From the NCBI RefSeq assembly GCF_012220205.1, contig NZ_CP047225.1:806001-870000 (forward strand): a stretch of 64,000 bases of DNA, given 5' to 3'. Position numbers and translations under genes: made by a program. Source of the stretch: Mycoplasmopsis gallinacea (GTDB lineage: Bacteria; Bacillota_I; Bacilli_A; Mycoplasmatales; Metamycoplasmataceae). The notes under the pieces are model-generated. The model did no database searches. It was given only the letters and a program-made list of their open reading frames with translations, and was not told the origin of the DNA. How positions within the stretch are numbered: position 1 is the stretch's first letter; each line of letters opens with the position of its first letter. Of the stretch, positions 1 through 11,175 are shown piece after piece.

Positions 1-647
1 TATCTAATAATCAAGTTAATTACTTAATTATTATTTTTAGTCAATTTTTAAGCTTTATAATAGGTTATTTACTAGGTGTGTGAGCTGGTTATAAAAAAGG
101 AAGTTATATTGATTATTTAATTAACTTTTTTTCTGTTTTATTCTTATCAACTTCACTTTTAATTGTGATTCCAATTGTAATTCATTTTGAATACCTTTTT
201 GGAATTATTGTAAATTACAACCCTAAAAAAATCTCAACCTTTCTTTTTCCGATTGTAACTATTGTATTAATTTCGCAATCAGCAATAGTAAAGATAGTGC
301 GGGGTGAAACAATTAAAGGTTTATTACATCCTAGTTATACTTATTATAAGAGTTTAGGGTTTTCAGAATGATCCATTTTTCGAAAATCCATTTTAAAAAA
401 TACTATTGTTGCTCTATTGCCTTTATTTCCTTTTTTACTTGTAGGTAGTTTATCTTCAAGTGTATTTTTAGAAGCTTATTTTAATATTCCTGGAAATTGA
501 AAACATATTTACGGAATCTTAATTAAAAAAGAAGTTGGGCCAATTTGTGTTTTAATTTATTTAATTGTCTTATCATTCTCAATTTCTTATTTTGCTTGTG
601 AATTAATTAGAATCATTTTAAATCCATTTGTAGAAAGAAGTAAATAA
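1..647 (+). CDS. oppB: Oligopeptide ABC transporter permease, OppB/DppB-like (5' end outside window)
   Basis: Inner part and C-terminus of a binding-protein-dependent transport permease; the start lies before the window. The visible 214 residues are strongly hydrophobic with several membrane segments. A loop reading YKSLGFSEW followed by a segment ending EAYFNIPG matches the coupling-loop region and the VExxFxIPG end of OppB/DppB permeases. Such a protein pairs with OppC to import peptides across the membrane, powered by OppD/OppF, which are not in this window. Trp is encoded by TGA at 93-95, 369-371 and again near 498. The stop TAA overlaps the ATG of the next gene by one base (TAATG), so the two are translationally coupled. 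Substrate (peptide versus nickel or heme) cannot be told from sequence. Confidence 0.85.
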
Positions 648-1702
648 TGAGCCAGAATTTATTCAAATTTGCTCCAAATAAACAAAGAAATAATATTCGC
701 TATCACGTTGAAAAAAACGGCTTTCTAAGGCGTTTTTTCAGGTCTAAAATCAATATTATTCTTCTTGCTATTTTGCTTTTAATGCTGTTATTTTCGTTTA
801 TCAGTCTTTTTTTTACAAGTGACCATTTTACCAAAAATGAACATGATTTTGAAATATCTCACTTAGTGAAGCCTATTTTTAGCTCCAATCAAGATTATTA
901 TTTAGCTAATAATAACTCTTCAATATCAAATGAAATTATCAATAATTTAAAGCAGCACAAAATCAATTATAAAATTGAGGGAATGCCTTTTAATCGAATT
1001 GTTTTCAATCATCGTGAATACTTAGAAAAAACAGGTTTTAGTCACTGATTAATTTTAGGAACTGATGCACAAGGTAAAGATGTTTTAATTCACTCATTGC
1101 AGCTTTTTTGTGTAAGTGTAAGTATCGCTATTGCTCTTTTCATCTTAGAATTTTTCTTTGGGTTTTATCTTGGAAGTTACTTGGCTTTTTCTGAATCTTT
1201 CTTTATTAAAAATTTAATCAAAGGTTTTAACTTATTTATCTCACTTCCGGATATTTTGACCATTTTAATTGCGCTTTTAATTTTCCAAAATAAATTAGCT
1301 GTTTATATTGTTATTTTTATAACTGGAACAATTAGAATTAGCTATTGAAGTTATAATTACACATTAGAATTTATAGGTCAAGATATACTTAAAAATATGC
1401 TTTATATTCATGGAAATAAATTTAGAGTAATAAATAAGTATATTTTCAAAAACATTGTGGGAAAGGTTTTGGTTTTATTTGCTCGGAGAATTAATTATAT
1501 TATATTCTTTATTGCAACAATTCATTTTTACGGATATCATTTTGACAATAATGTAGCCGTTTTATTTCAAAAAAACTGAGAATATCGAGCTATAAACTGG
1601 GCTCAAATTGTTTTTCCCGCTCTTTATTTAACTACATTTTTTATTACTTTTCAGTTTTTAACAATCAAAATTGATCTATATCTTGATCCGAAAAATTCAT
1701 AA
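647..1702 (+). CDS. oppC: Oligopeptide ABC transporter permease, OppC-like
   Basis: Second permease subunit, 351 residues, read through TGA Trp codons at 1046-1048 and further on. It has an N-terminal membrane segment (about residues 34-57), then an extracytoplasmic stretch, then the motif LGTDAQGKDV (about residue 136), which corresponds to the LGTDxxGRDV signature of OppC/DppC just before the transmembrane core. Several membrane helices follow. It would form the channel with the upstream OppB-like protein. It overlaps the upstream stop by one base. A strong hairpin terminator follows 5 bases after the stop, so the operon either ends here or the ATPase genes lie elsewhere. The C-terminal half is more divergent than the N-terminal half. 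Confidence 0.85.
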
Positions 1703-1706
1703 TCTT

Positions 1707-1735
1707 AGCTTGCTCTCGCAAGCTTTTTATTTTTC
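1707..1735 (+). terminator. Rho-independent terminator of opp permease genes
   Basis: Perfect 7-bp stem AGCTTGC/GCAAGCT (1707-1713 and 1718-1724) with a TCTC loop, followed by a T-rich run, immediately after the oppC stop. Confidence 0.85.
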
Positions 1736-1774
1736 ATTTATTTCCCTTAATAGCTGCAAAATAGCAAACAAAAA

Positions 1775-1800
1775 CACAAAATAGCATAAGCTAAATTGTG
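1775..1800 (-). terminator. Probable terminator of the GA-module gene
   Basis: Imperfect stem-loop (CACAAAATAGC / GCTAAATTGTG, loop ATAA, two mismatches). On the minus strand it is followed by a T-rich run. It lies 23 bases beyond the stop of the minus-strand surface-protein gene. Confidence 0.55.
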
Positions 1801-1822
1801 TTTATATAATTAATTTAGTTTC

Positions 1823-4033
1823 TTAATCATTACCTTTTTTACGTTTTTTAGCAAAACCAATACCAAAAATTATAACTGCTGCTGTAAGAAGCACACCACC
1901 CATAATAACTAATCATTTTAACGCTGCTGCTGAACCAACTTTTAATGAATCAACTTTGGTTTTGTAAGCGCTATAAAGAACTTTTGAAACTCCTTCTGAG
2001 CTTACTTGAGACAATTGTTGTTTTTCATTTGCTGAAACTTTTGATTTTTTAGAAACAATTTCAAAAAATTTGTCTTGTTCTATTTGTTTAGCAAAGTTTA
2101 CATATTGTTCAGGAGCAACTTGTTTTAAGTTTGCCATATTTTGTTCAAATGCTTCCTTATTTGCATTTAAAATAGCATCAACTAATTGAATTTCTGCTTT
2201 AGATAATTTTACAAATATTTCTTGATGTCTGATTAATCTATCATTTTGAAGAACCACTCTAGGATCGGTAGCCACAAAAGCTAGATTTTCCTTGATAGCA
2301 TTTTCAAGATTTTTCTTTTTATCATTGTAATCTTTGTTAGATACTCATGAAGCTTGATATTTAGCTAAAGCATCATTAATACCATTTAATGATTTTAATA
2401 ACTTAACTAAATTAAGGTAATCATTATTATTTAAATGAAGATTATTGATTTGATTGATGATTGAATCAAGTTTTTCATTAGTTAAGTTTATATTTTCATC
2501 ACTTAATAAATCACTAATTGAAGCATCTAAATTATTAATATTTTCTTTTGCTTCATTTAATTCTTCTGCGCTATTATAAGTGCTGTTTTTAATGTGTTCT
2601 TTTAACTTGGCTTTATCTTCTTCTGAAAGATTTTCTTTTTCATTAATTAAATTGATAAGTTCTTGTTTTTTATTGTTTTTATCAAGAGCATCTTTGTAAA
2701 TATTGTAAATTTGATCATCATCTTCTTGGTGTTTGTTGATTTCGCTGATAAAGTTTTCTTTTTCTTTATTGTTAAGGTTTGGCAGATTATTAATTTTGTT
2801 TTTAAGATCTTCTTTGTTGTTTTGAATTTTTAAAAGAGCATCTTTAATTGTATTTATTGCACCCTTGATTTGATCAAGAGTTTGATTATCTTTATTTTTT
2901 AAGACTTTTTCACCATTTGCAATTGCATTATTGTATTGTTCTTGTTTTTGTGCTGATGAGTTTTGGAATTTTTCATCATTTTTAACATCTGCAGCACCAT
3001 TTACTAAGTTTTGAAGTTCATTTACTTTATTTTGACGGTTAGTTTTTCCGTTTAAAGCAGCAAAATCATTTTTAAGTGTAGCTAAAAGAGTTTTTACTTC
3101 ATCGTTAGATAAGTTTTTACCATTTTGTTTATTTAAAGCTTGTTTTGCTTTGTTATATGAAGTTACGAAATTAGTTTTAAGTCTTGAATCAGCATCGACG
3201 TAATTTAAATCAATTAATGGATCACTTCCATTACCTTTCTGAATTTGCTTTTTAATAAAATCGCTAAGAGCTTTCATAGATTCATTAATGTCATTTGCCT
3301 CTTTAAGAACTTCATTAACTGATTTATCTAAAGTTTCTTCATGAGAAGCAATTGTTGTTGCATTATTTAATTGCTCTTTTAATGCTTGTTTTTGAGCATT
3401 GTTTAAATATTCAAGATTTTCAATTGCATTTGCTGCGTTTGTTTTGGATTCAGCAAGATGGGTTTTAGCGTTATTTTTTAGATTATCAATTGCATCTTGA
3501 GTTTGTTTTTTCAGCTTGTCAATTTCAGCATTAATTAATTCAAGATTATCAAGGTTATAAAATGCTTCATCATTAGTTACATCATTTATAAATTCAGCAT
3601 TTTTTCCAATTTGATCATCAAGTGCTTTTTTAAATGCATCTGTAGCATTTTCATAATCAAGCCCATTTTTAGCAGCATTAGCTTCAGCTTGTTTTTGAAG
3701 AAGTTCACCCATTTTAGCTGAAAGTGCATCAATTATGGCGTTGATTTTGTTTAATTCATTATTACTTTTAGCTTTGTTGATTTTATCTAAAAGAATTTGT
3801 TTTTCAACTGGTGAAAGAGCAGAATCAGCATTAACTTTATAAATTAATTCATTTCTTAAAATGTCACTAGATACTCCATCAAGAGCTTCTCTTTCATTTT
3901 TAAGATCTTCTTTAAGTTTTGTAGCTTGCTCTAAAGTTAAATTATCATTTACTTTGCCACTAACTTCATTAAATTTAGCATCAAAATCATTTTTAACTTT
4001 AACTGAAGCATTATTATATTTATCCTTATTTTT
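1823..4033 (-). pseudogene. C-terminal part of IS-interrupted GA-module surface protein
   Basis: This frame is the continuation of the gene starting at 9106, cut off by the insertion element at 4034-5905. It carries more helical GA-like modules (for example LNNAQKQALKEQL and LNNKEKENFISEI) rich in Asn, Lys, Glu and Leu. It ends in a membrane anchor: a hydrophobic segment (WLVIMGGVLLTAAVIIFGIG) followed by a basic tail KKRKKGND. Removing the element plus one 213-bp repeat copy (2085 bp, a multiple of three) restores one frame of about 1732 residues. As it stands the part has no signal peptide and no evident start or RBS, so it is probably not expressed. The last residues suggest surface anchoring by a C-terminal transmembrane helix, not by sortase. 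Confidence 0.85.
3821..4033. repeat. 213-bp direct repeat, left copy (target duplication)
   Basis: Base-for-base identical to 5906-6118 by eye. It directly abuts the left terminus of the insertion element. Sequence flanking the two copies differs, so the repeat is exactly the duplicated target of the insertion. Confidence 0.95.
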
Positions 4034-4058
4034 CCTAAGTTTGACACTTTTAAAACTT

Positions 4059-4101
4059 AAAACGACGAATAACCCTACAATATAGAGCTATTCGTCGTTT
4101 T
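4059..4101 (-). terminator. Terminator inside the IS, after the transposase
   Basis: Perfect 13-bp stem AAAACGACGAATA (4059-4071) / TATTCGTCGTTTT (4089-4101) just downstream of the transposase stop. T-rich on both strands, so it may stop transcription entering the element from either side. Confidence 0.8.
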
Positions 4102-4114
4102 TATATCACAATTC

Positions 4115-5773
4115 CTATATAGTAAATTTTACGTCTTCACATTTACCAATAGTTTCAATTGGTTTAAGTCCAAGAACTTTTAATATAGTTTTGAACTCTT
4201 CAGATTCTTCTGATTTAATATAAGTATTTATTTCTGGGATAATTGATAATTTTTGATTTTTAATTGATTCAATTATTTTATTCGTAGGAAGCGGATAACC
4301 ACAATATTCAAGAACAAATTCTAAATATCTTTGAATCGTGAGTGCAAGGAAGCAAATTAAAAAATGTCCTTTGATTGTCTTTTCAGTTGAAAGATAAATT
4401 GGTCTTACTTCAAAGTTTGTTTTCATCACTCTAAAACTTTCTTCTATTTTTCAAAGTTTTGAATATTGTTCAATAATTTCCATTTCATCCATATCTTCAT
4501 GAGATGTTAAAATTCCATAAAATCCATCTGCGGCTTCATCTTTCAAAATCGCTTGATGATCTAACTCAACTTCGTTAGCTGAAAGTTTTAAATACTTCTT
4601 ACCACCTCTTTTCATTTCTGATTTTATAGCTGATAAATTGAGTAATTTTTCAGCTTTTTTAATAAGTCTTTCACGATCTTTTTTATCTTTTCTTTGTCTC
4701 TTTCCAGAGAAAGTTAAAATCAGTTTATTGTCAATTTCATAAAAGGTATTATTAGATTTAAAAAGCTCTTTGTGATCTTGTTTTTTCACACTGAATTCTT
4801 CATACATCATTTTATATGTATCAAGATCATAAATTCCTTCAATTTTATTTTCTTTACCTTTGATTTTGTAAGCCATTATGTAATCGTATCCTGCTTGTTT
4901 TATGGCTAATAAGTTACTTTTTGAGTTTAAACCTCTATCTGCAACAATAGTAATTTTATCTATACCTAAGTCTCTTTTTATATTCTCTAAAACAGGTTTT
5001 AAAGTCAAGAAATCAGATGTGTTTCCAGGGAATAAATCATAATAAATCGGTATTCCCATATCGTCGATTAAAAGACCTAAAACAACTTGAGTTTGGTTAA
5101 CTTTATTGTCTTTTGAAAAACCAAATTTTCTAAGTTCATCAGGTATAAAACTTTCAAAATAAACAGTTGTAACGTCATAGAAACAGAATGTTAAATTTCT
5201 GTTAATTTTGTCTACAAATTGTTCATTTAAATGTTTTAAAATATCCGCTTTTTTATCCTGTAAAAACTCAAGTGATCTATAAATGTCTTTCAAACTATCA
5301 TCAAATTTGTATCAATATTTTTTAATTTTTTCAACTGAACTTCTTTTAGAAGATGGTTCTAAAATTCTTGTTAAAATTAGCATTTTTGTAATTGATGCTA
5401 GGTCATATTTTGACCTACTATTTTTCTTTTGTAAGTCATTTAAGAAATTTGGTAATTCTAGATAATTTATGATTTCTTCGTAAACTAAATTTCCATATCC
5501 TTTAATTTCTGTTCCTTTAAATTTGTCCAATTTTAAAGAATTCATGATTTGTAAAATTTGTTCGTTTCTATCTTTTTGTTTTTGATTTTTCTTTGAACTA
5601 ACAGATTCTTTTAATTCTTCAATGAAGTTTGGATTATCTTTTGTAAGATCTTCTAATTTACCTAAAAATTTTACTTCTCTAATTTTTGGTTTTTTAGTTT
5701 CTTTATCTCAATATGATTCTACGATTCTTACATATTGTGTTTTATTCTTTTTGATGATTTGTACTGATGCCAT
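4115..5773 (-). CDS. IS1634-family (IS1634/IS4-like) DDE transposase
   Basis: A 552-residue transposase read through TGA Trp codons at 5309-5311 and 4448-4450, so it is intact under the mycoplasma code. Three acidic-site neighbourhoods can be seen: YDVTTVYFES (first Asp), VADRGLNSKSN (second Asp) and KIEESFRVMKTNFEVRPIY (Glu). This is the layout of the IS1634 branch of IS4-type DDE enzymes. Start ATG at 5773 gives MASVQIIKKNKTQY, the usual N-terminus of this family as I know it. It lies inside the 1872-bp element, on the same strand as the interrupted host gene. No damage is seen, so the element is probably mobile. Confidence 0.92.
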
Positions 5774-5866
5774 AATTTGTCCTTTTTACCACATTATACC
5801 ATATATTTACTATATATGAAATAAAAAAATAAAAAATTTCTTAATATATGTAATATATTAAGAAAT

Positions 5867-8800
5867 TCAAAAAGTCTTAAAAAAGACCAAAGTGTCAAAG
5901 TTAGGAGAATCAGCATTAACTTTATAAATTAATTCATTTCTTAAAATGTCACTAGATACTCCATCAAGAGCTTCTCTTTCATTTTTAAGATCTTCTTTAA
6001 GTTTTGTAGCTTGCTCTAAAGTTAAATTATCATTTACTTTGCCACTAACTTCATTAAATTTAGCATCAAAATCATTTTTAACTTTAACTGAAGCATTATT
6101 ATATTTATCCTTATTTTTAATTGCTTCAGAAGCTGCAATTTCTTCTTTTAAATATTTCATTGCATTGTCAAGATCTTTAGCTGTACCAATGTAATTATTT
6201 TCACTTGATCCTACAATGGCTTGAATGTTATTTAGTGTATTTTTAGAATTAATCAAAGCAATTAACGCATCTTTTTGAGACTGATTTAAATTAGGGAAAA
6301 TTTGTATATCATTAATTGCGTTAATCGCTCTTTCTTTAGCTGTTTGAAGACTTGAATTTCCATCAAGGTTATTTAAAGCGCTTTCTAGCTTAGTTACAAA
6401 ATCTGTAACTGTTTCTAAACTATCTCCAACTTTATTTAAATTATCTTTAGCATTTTTTAACGCAGTATCTAAAGCTTCTTTTTTATCACTTGTAGCTTGA
6501 TCATAATTAGTGTAGTTTTGATCTTCGGAATTTGTTGCTTTTTCACCTGAAGTAATTAATTCCCTAAGTTTTTGCATTTGCTCATCAAGAAGATTTGCAC
6601 TTCCTTTAGATCCATTTTCTTCGATTTTAATTAAATCTTTAACTTGTTCTACTGTATGAGCTTCAGTAATTTTGTTTGAAATTAAAGTTTTTTGACTCTC
6701 ATTTAAGTGTGTTAATTTTGCTAATTCTTCTTTACCTTTTGTTTTAGCATCATTAAGACTTTTTTCACCATCAAGTTGATCTAAAGCATTTCTTAAATTA
6801 GTAATTAAAGTTTTAATTTGTTCTGGATCTACTGATGTATCAGCGCCACTTACAGCTGCTAAAGCATTATCAAAATTAGGTTTTTTATCGCCTGTAGCTA
6901 AGTTATAGTTATTTGTTGTTTTAGCTTTTTCCGCAGCAGCTTTTAACGTTGCTAATTGTCCCATTAACTGATTTATTGAATCACCTTTTGAAGAAGTATT
7001 TTTAAAACTACTTACTTTATCAGCAACTTGAGCATTAACATCAGCCATTTTATCTTGAATTTCTTTGTTCAATTTAGTTTTTTGGTCTTCAGTTAAATTG
7101 GTAAGAGTTGCAATTTTTTCTAATGAATTGTAGTATTCTCAAAGAGTTTTTACTTCATCAATTAATCCTTGAGCCTCTTCTTTATTTAAGTTTTGATTAA
7201 TCTTTGTTGAAATTTTAGTTAAAACTTCATCAAATACAACTTTGTATTTTTGATCATAATTAGCAAAATTTTCACCATTTCTAAGGTTTTTTGATTTTTC
7301 ATAAAGATCTTTTAATTCACCCATTTTGTCATCAAGATCTTTAATTTCACCTGTATTATTTTCTTTATCTAAAAGTTTTTTAAGTTCATTAGCATCATTT
7401 ATAGTGTTAAGCTTATTGATGTAGAACTCTTTTTGGCTATTATTTAAGTTCTTGAAGTTTTTAAGATCTTCTCTCAGATTATCTTTTTTCAATTTAAGAT
7501 CGTTAATTACATATTTAACTTCAAAAATTAAACGGTTTGAATCGTTTGGATCAACTTTAGATGTTGTAACGATATCTCAAATATCTTCTTCAGGATTTGA
7601 AATTGTTGGCTTTAATTGTCAAGTTTCAAAAATGTTTTTATTTTGTCCATTGTATTGAGCTGTTCAGAAAGTAGGGTTTGCAGCTTTATCAAAAGAGTTG
7701 TAAATACGTGAATATCAAGTGTCAACATTATTTCTTTGTCCATTATCGCTTAAAGTAATTGACTGTTCAGGAACAACGGCTTCTTCTAATCCATTTCCTG
7801 CAGGTCTTACCAATTGATATGACACTGAATTAGGTAATTTGTATTTTGAATCTTTTTCCTTAAATTCTTTAATCTCAATTGAGTAATTTTGACGATTAGG
7901 ATTTACATCTGCAGCTTTTCAATTAAAGCTATAAATGTTTGTGTTTTTATCAAATGTTGTAAATCCTGCCATTACATAAGCAAGACCACCTGTGTTTTTT
8001 ACATTAAATCTTAAGTCATTTTTGCGTGTTTTAAAAGTAACTTTAAATCAGTTTTGATCATTGTAATCATGATAAGGTTTTGCCCCAGTGTTATAACCAA
8101 AACCAAGAATAGTTCCAACATTATCTTGGAATTTTTTACTCATTTGTCAATTATTTGGTCATTCCCCACGATTATAATCTTTAACACTTCGGTCAACAAT
8201 TGATTTAGGTGGATATAAAAATCTATTTCCTTTTTTGTTTAAAGAAACTTCAAGCTCATCTCTTCAGTGATCCACAAAATAAGCTCTAATAGGTTGACTA
8301 TCAGCGCTACGGCCATTGCCTCAATCTGTAAAAAGATCTGCATATTTTGCATTAGGTTGTCAACTTGGTTCTAACCTTATAGGTCCTGATTCTCAAGTAA
8401 CAAGCGAAGTTGTTCATCTATTAAAACTTGTTAAAGTAGATTTTCAATTTTTTCCATATTTATTAGGAACTGGAATATTTGTAACTATATCATTTAGATG
8501 AAACTCAAGATCATCTAAATTATTTGTCATTCGTTTAGGCTTAAATTTTGTGAAAACTTCTTCAGATGTAGTGCTTTTATACACTGTAATTTCCATACTA
8601 TTTTCAACAAATTGTAAGCTTTTTGATAAAACTATACCAAAACGTGGTGAGTTACTTCAAGTGTCAAAATCATATCCTTCTCTTTTTAAAAATGGAGCTG
8701 TTCTATTGAAAGTAACTTCTCATTCTTGTTCTGTTTCATACCATTGATCTTGGTTTTCAAATTTATTATCAGTTTCATTTTTCATTTTAATTGTTGCAAT

Positions 8801-9106
8801 TGAAAAATCATTATTCCCGTAACGATTTGTATCATACCCAACATTAAAATAATAGTTACTTTTTAAAGTACCATCTTTGAAGTTGTATTGGTAATGTTGT
8901 GGATTAGCAAAGGTCATATTATCTTTGTTAATGTAAATGATAGAATTAGGCACATTTCCAACAACCTGAGGATTATTTACAACGCTTCTATCACCATTAG
9001 AAGTATTATTTGATTCACCTCCAGAAGTTGCTGCTAATGCAACAACTGGTACAAAAGGTAATGTTGTGCAAAGCAACACCTTTGAAATCTTCTTGATTTT
9101 TTTCAT
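5867..9106 (-). CDS. GA/FIVAR-module surface protein, N-terminal part truncated by IS
   Basis: A 1079-residue product remains of a protein that was about 1732 residues. Order: signal peptide (MKKIKKISKVLL... with ALA-A cleavage-like site near residue 25), a unique domain of about 500 residues, then from about residue 540 alternating three-helix modules. GA-type modules show LxxSQKxxLxxxI (NLNNSQKEFYINKL, HLNESQKTLISNKI, NLNQSQKDALIALI). FIVAR-type modules show YxxAxxxKKxxFDxAL (YNLATGDKKPNFDNAL). GA modules bind albumin in Gram-positive surface proteins; FIVAR-containing giant proteins bind matrix or sugars. The frame runs 13 residues into the IS and stops, so the membrane anchor is lost and the fragment, if made, would be secreted. 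RBS GAGGT lies 5 bases before the ATG. Confidence 0.85.
5906..6118. repeat. 213-bp direct repeat, right copy (target duplication)
   Basis: Identical to 3821-4033, directly adjoining the right terminus of the IS. Offset between copies is 2085 bp, divisible by three, so both copies are read in the same frame of the surface-protein gene. Confidence 0.95.
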
Positions 9107-9110
9107 TTTT

Positions 9111-9115
9111 ACCTC
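9111..9115 (-). promoter_or_regulatory. Ribosome binding site of GA-module gene
   Basis: GAGGT on the minus strand, 4 bases before the ATG at 9106-9104. It supports the chosen start, which also gives a clean signal peptide. Confidence 0.75.
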
Positions 9116-9312
9116 AATATTTTAAATTTATTTTTTACTACCTTAAATTTTAAATATATTTAGCAAACAACAAATAAATAATGACACTATAACTAAATTA
9201 GTGAAATCCCCCTCTTTTTTATTTTATCTATTCACTAAATACAAAAGTTTCAATTAATTTTTGGTATATAAATTTTATTAAATTTCAAACGAACTAGCTC
9301 ATTCTGTAGGTG

Positions 9313-9329
9313 TTTTTTTTTTTTTTTTT
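9313..9329 (-). promoter_or_regulatory. 17-nt poly-A tract upstream of surface-protein gene
   Basis: An uninterrupted run of 17 T on the plus strand (17 A on the coding strand), 207 bases before the start codon of the GA-module surface protein. Such tracts slip during replication. In other mycoplasmas poly-A tracts in promoter regions of surface-protein genes switch expression. No clear -10/-35 pair sits on both sides of it here, so the role is inferred. Confidence 0.5.
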
Positions 9330-9368
9330 GTTAATAGAAAAAAATTTTTTTATTTTTTGAAATAAAAA

Positions 9369-9393
9369 ACGCAAATTTGAATGAAATTTGCGT
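9369..9393 (-). terminator. Terminator of the sucrose PTS gene (may act both ways)
   Basis: Perfect 10-bp stem ACGCAAATTT / AAATTTGCGT with a 5-base loop, 15 bases after the stop of the minus-strand PTS gene. It is T-rich on both outer sides. Confidence 0.85.
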
Positions 9394-9407
9394 CTATTTT
9401 TCGAAAA

Positions 9408-11048
<1,641 letters not shown>

Positions 11049-11094
11049 TTTTTTCCTTTCTTCTTTAAAATTTATTTTAAAATTTGCGTAAAAA

Positions 11095-11100
11095 ATTATA
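11095..11100 (-). promoter_or_regulatory. -10 element of the sucrose PTS gene
   Basis: TATAAT on the minus strand, 46 bases before the start codon, with a TTTCCA -35-like hexamer 16 bases upstream. It lies in the 127-bp divergent region shared with the hydrolase-kinase gene. Confidence 0.6.
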
Positions 11101-11175
11101 TCATTTAATACAAAAATGGAAATTATTTATAAAGTTAAACTTAAATTTAAATTAACTTTTTAATCAAGGAATAAA

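Larger units (their letters stand above)
4034..5905 (-). mobile_element. IS1634-like insertion sequence, 1872 bp
   Basis: The element is bounded by imperfect inverted repeats: 4034-4050 reads CCTAAGTTTGACACTTT, and the complement of 5889-5905 reads the same with one mismatch. It carries one transposase gene on the minus strand. It is flanked by a 213-bp perfect direct repeat, which is very long for an IS. From memory, IS1634 of Mycoplasma mycoides is known for long, variable target duplications and is of about this length, which fits. It inserted into the GA-module surface gene and stops its frame at 5867. Confidence 0.93.

Noticed and set aside
3861-4085. Plus-strand frame encoding a Ser/Leu-rich 74-residue protein, with a twin at 5946-6194
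   Set aside because: Antisense shadow of the GA-module gene; the twin exists only because the 213-bp target repeat is duplicated.
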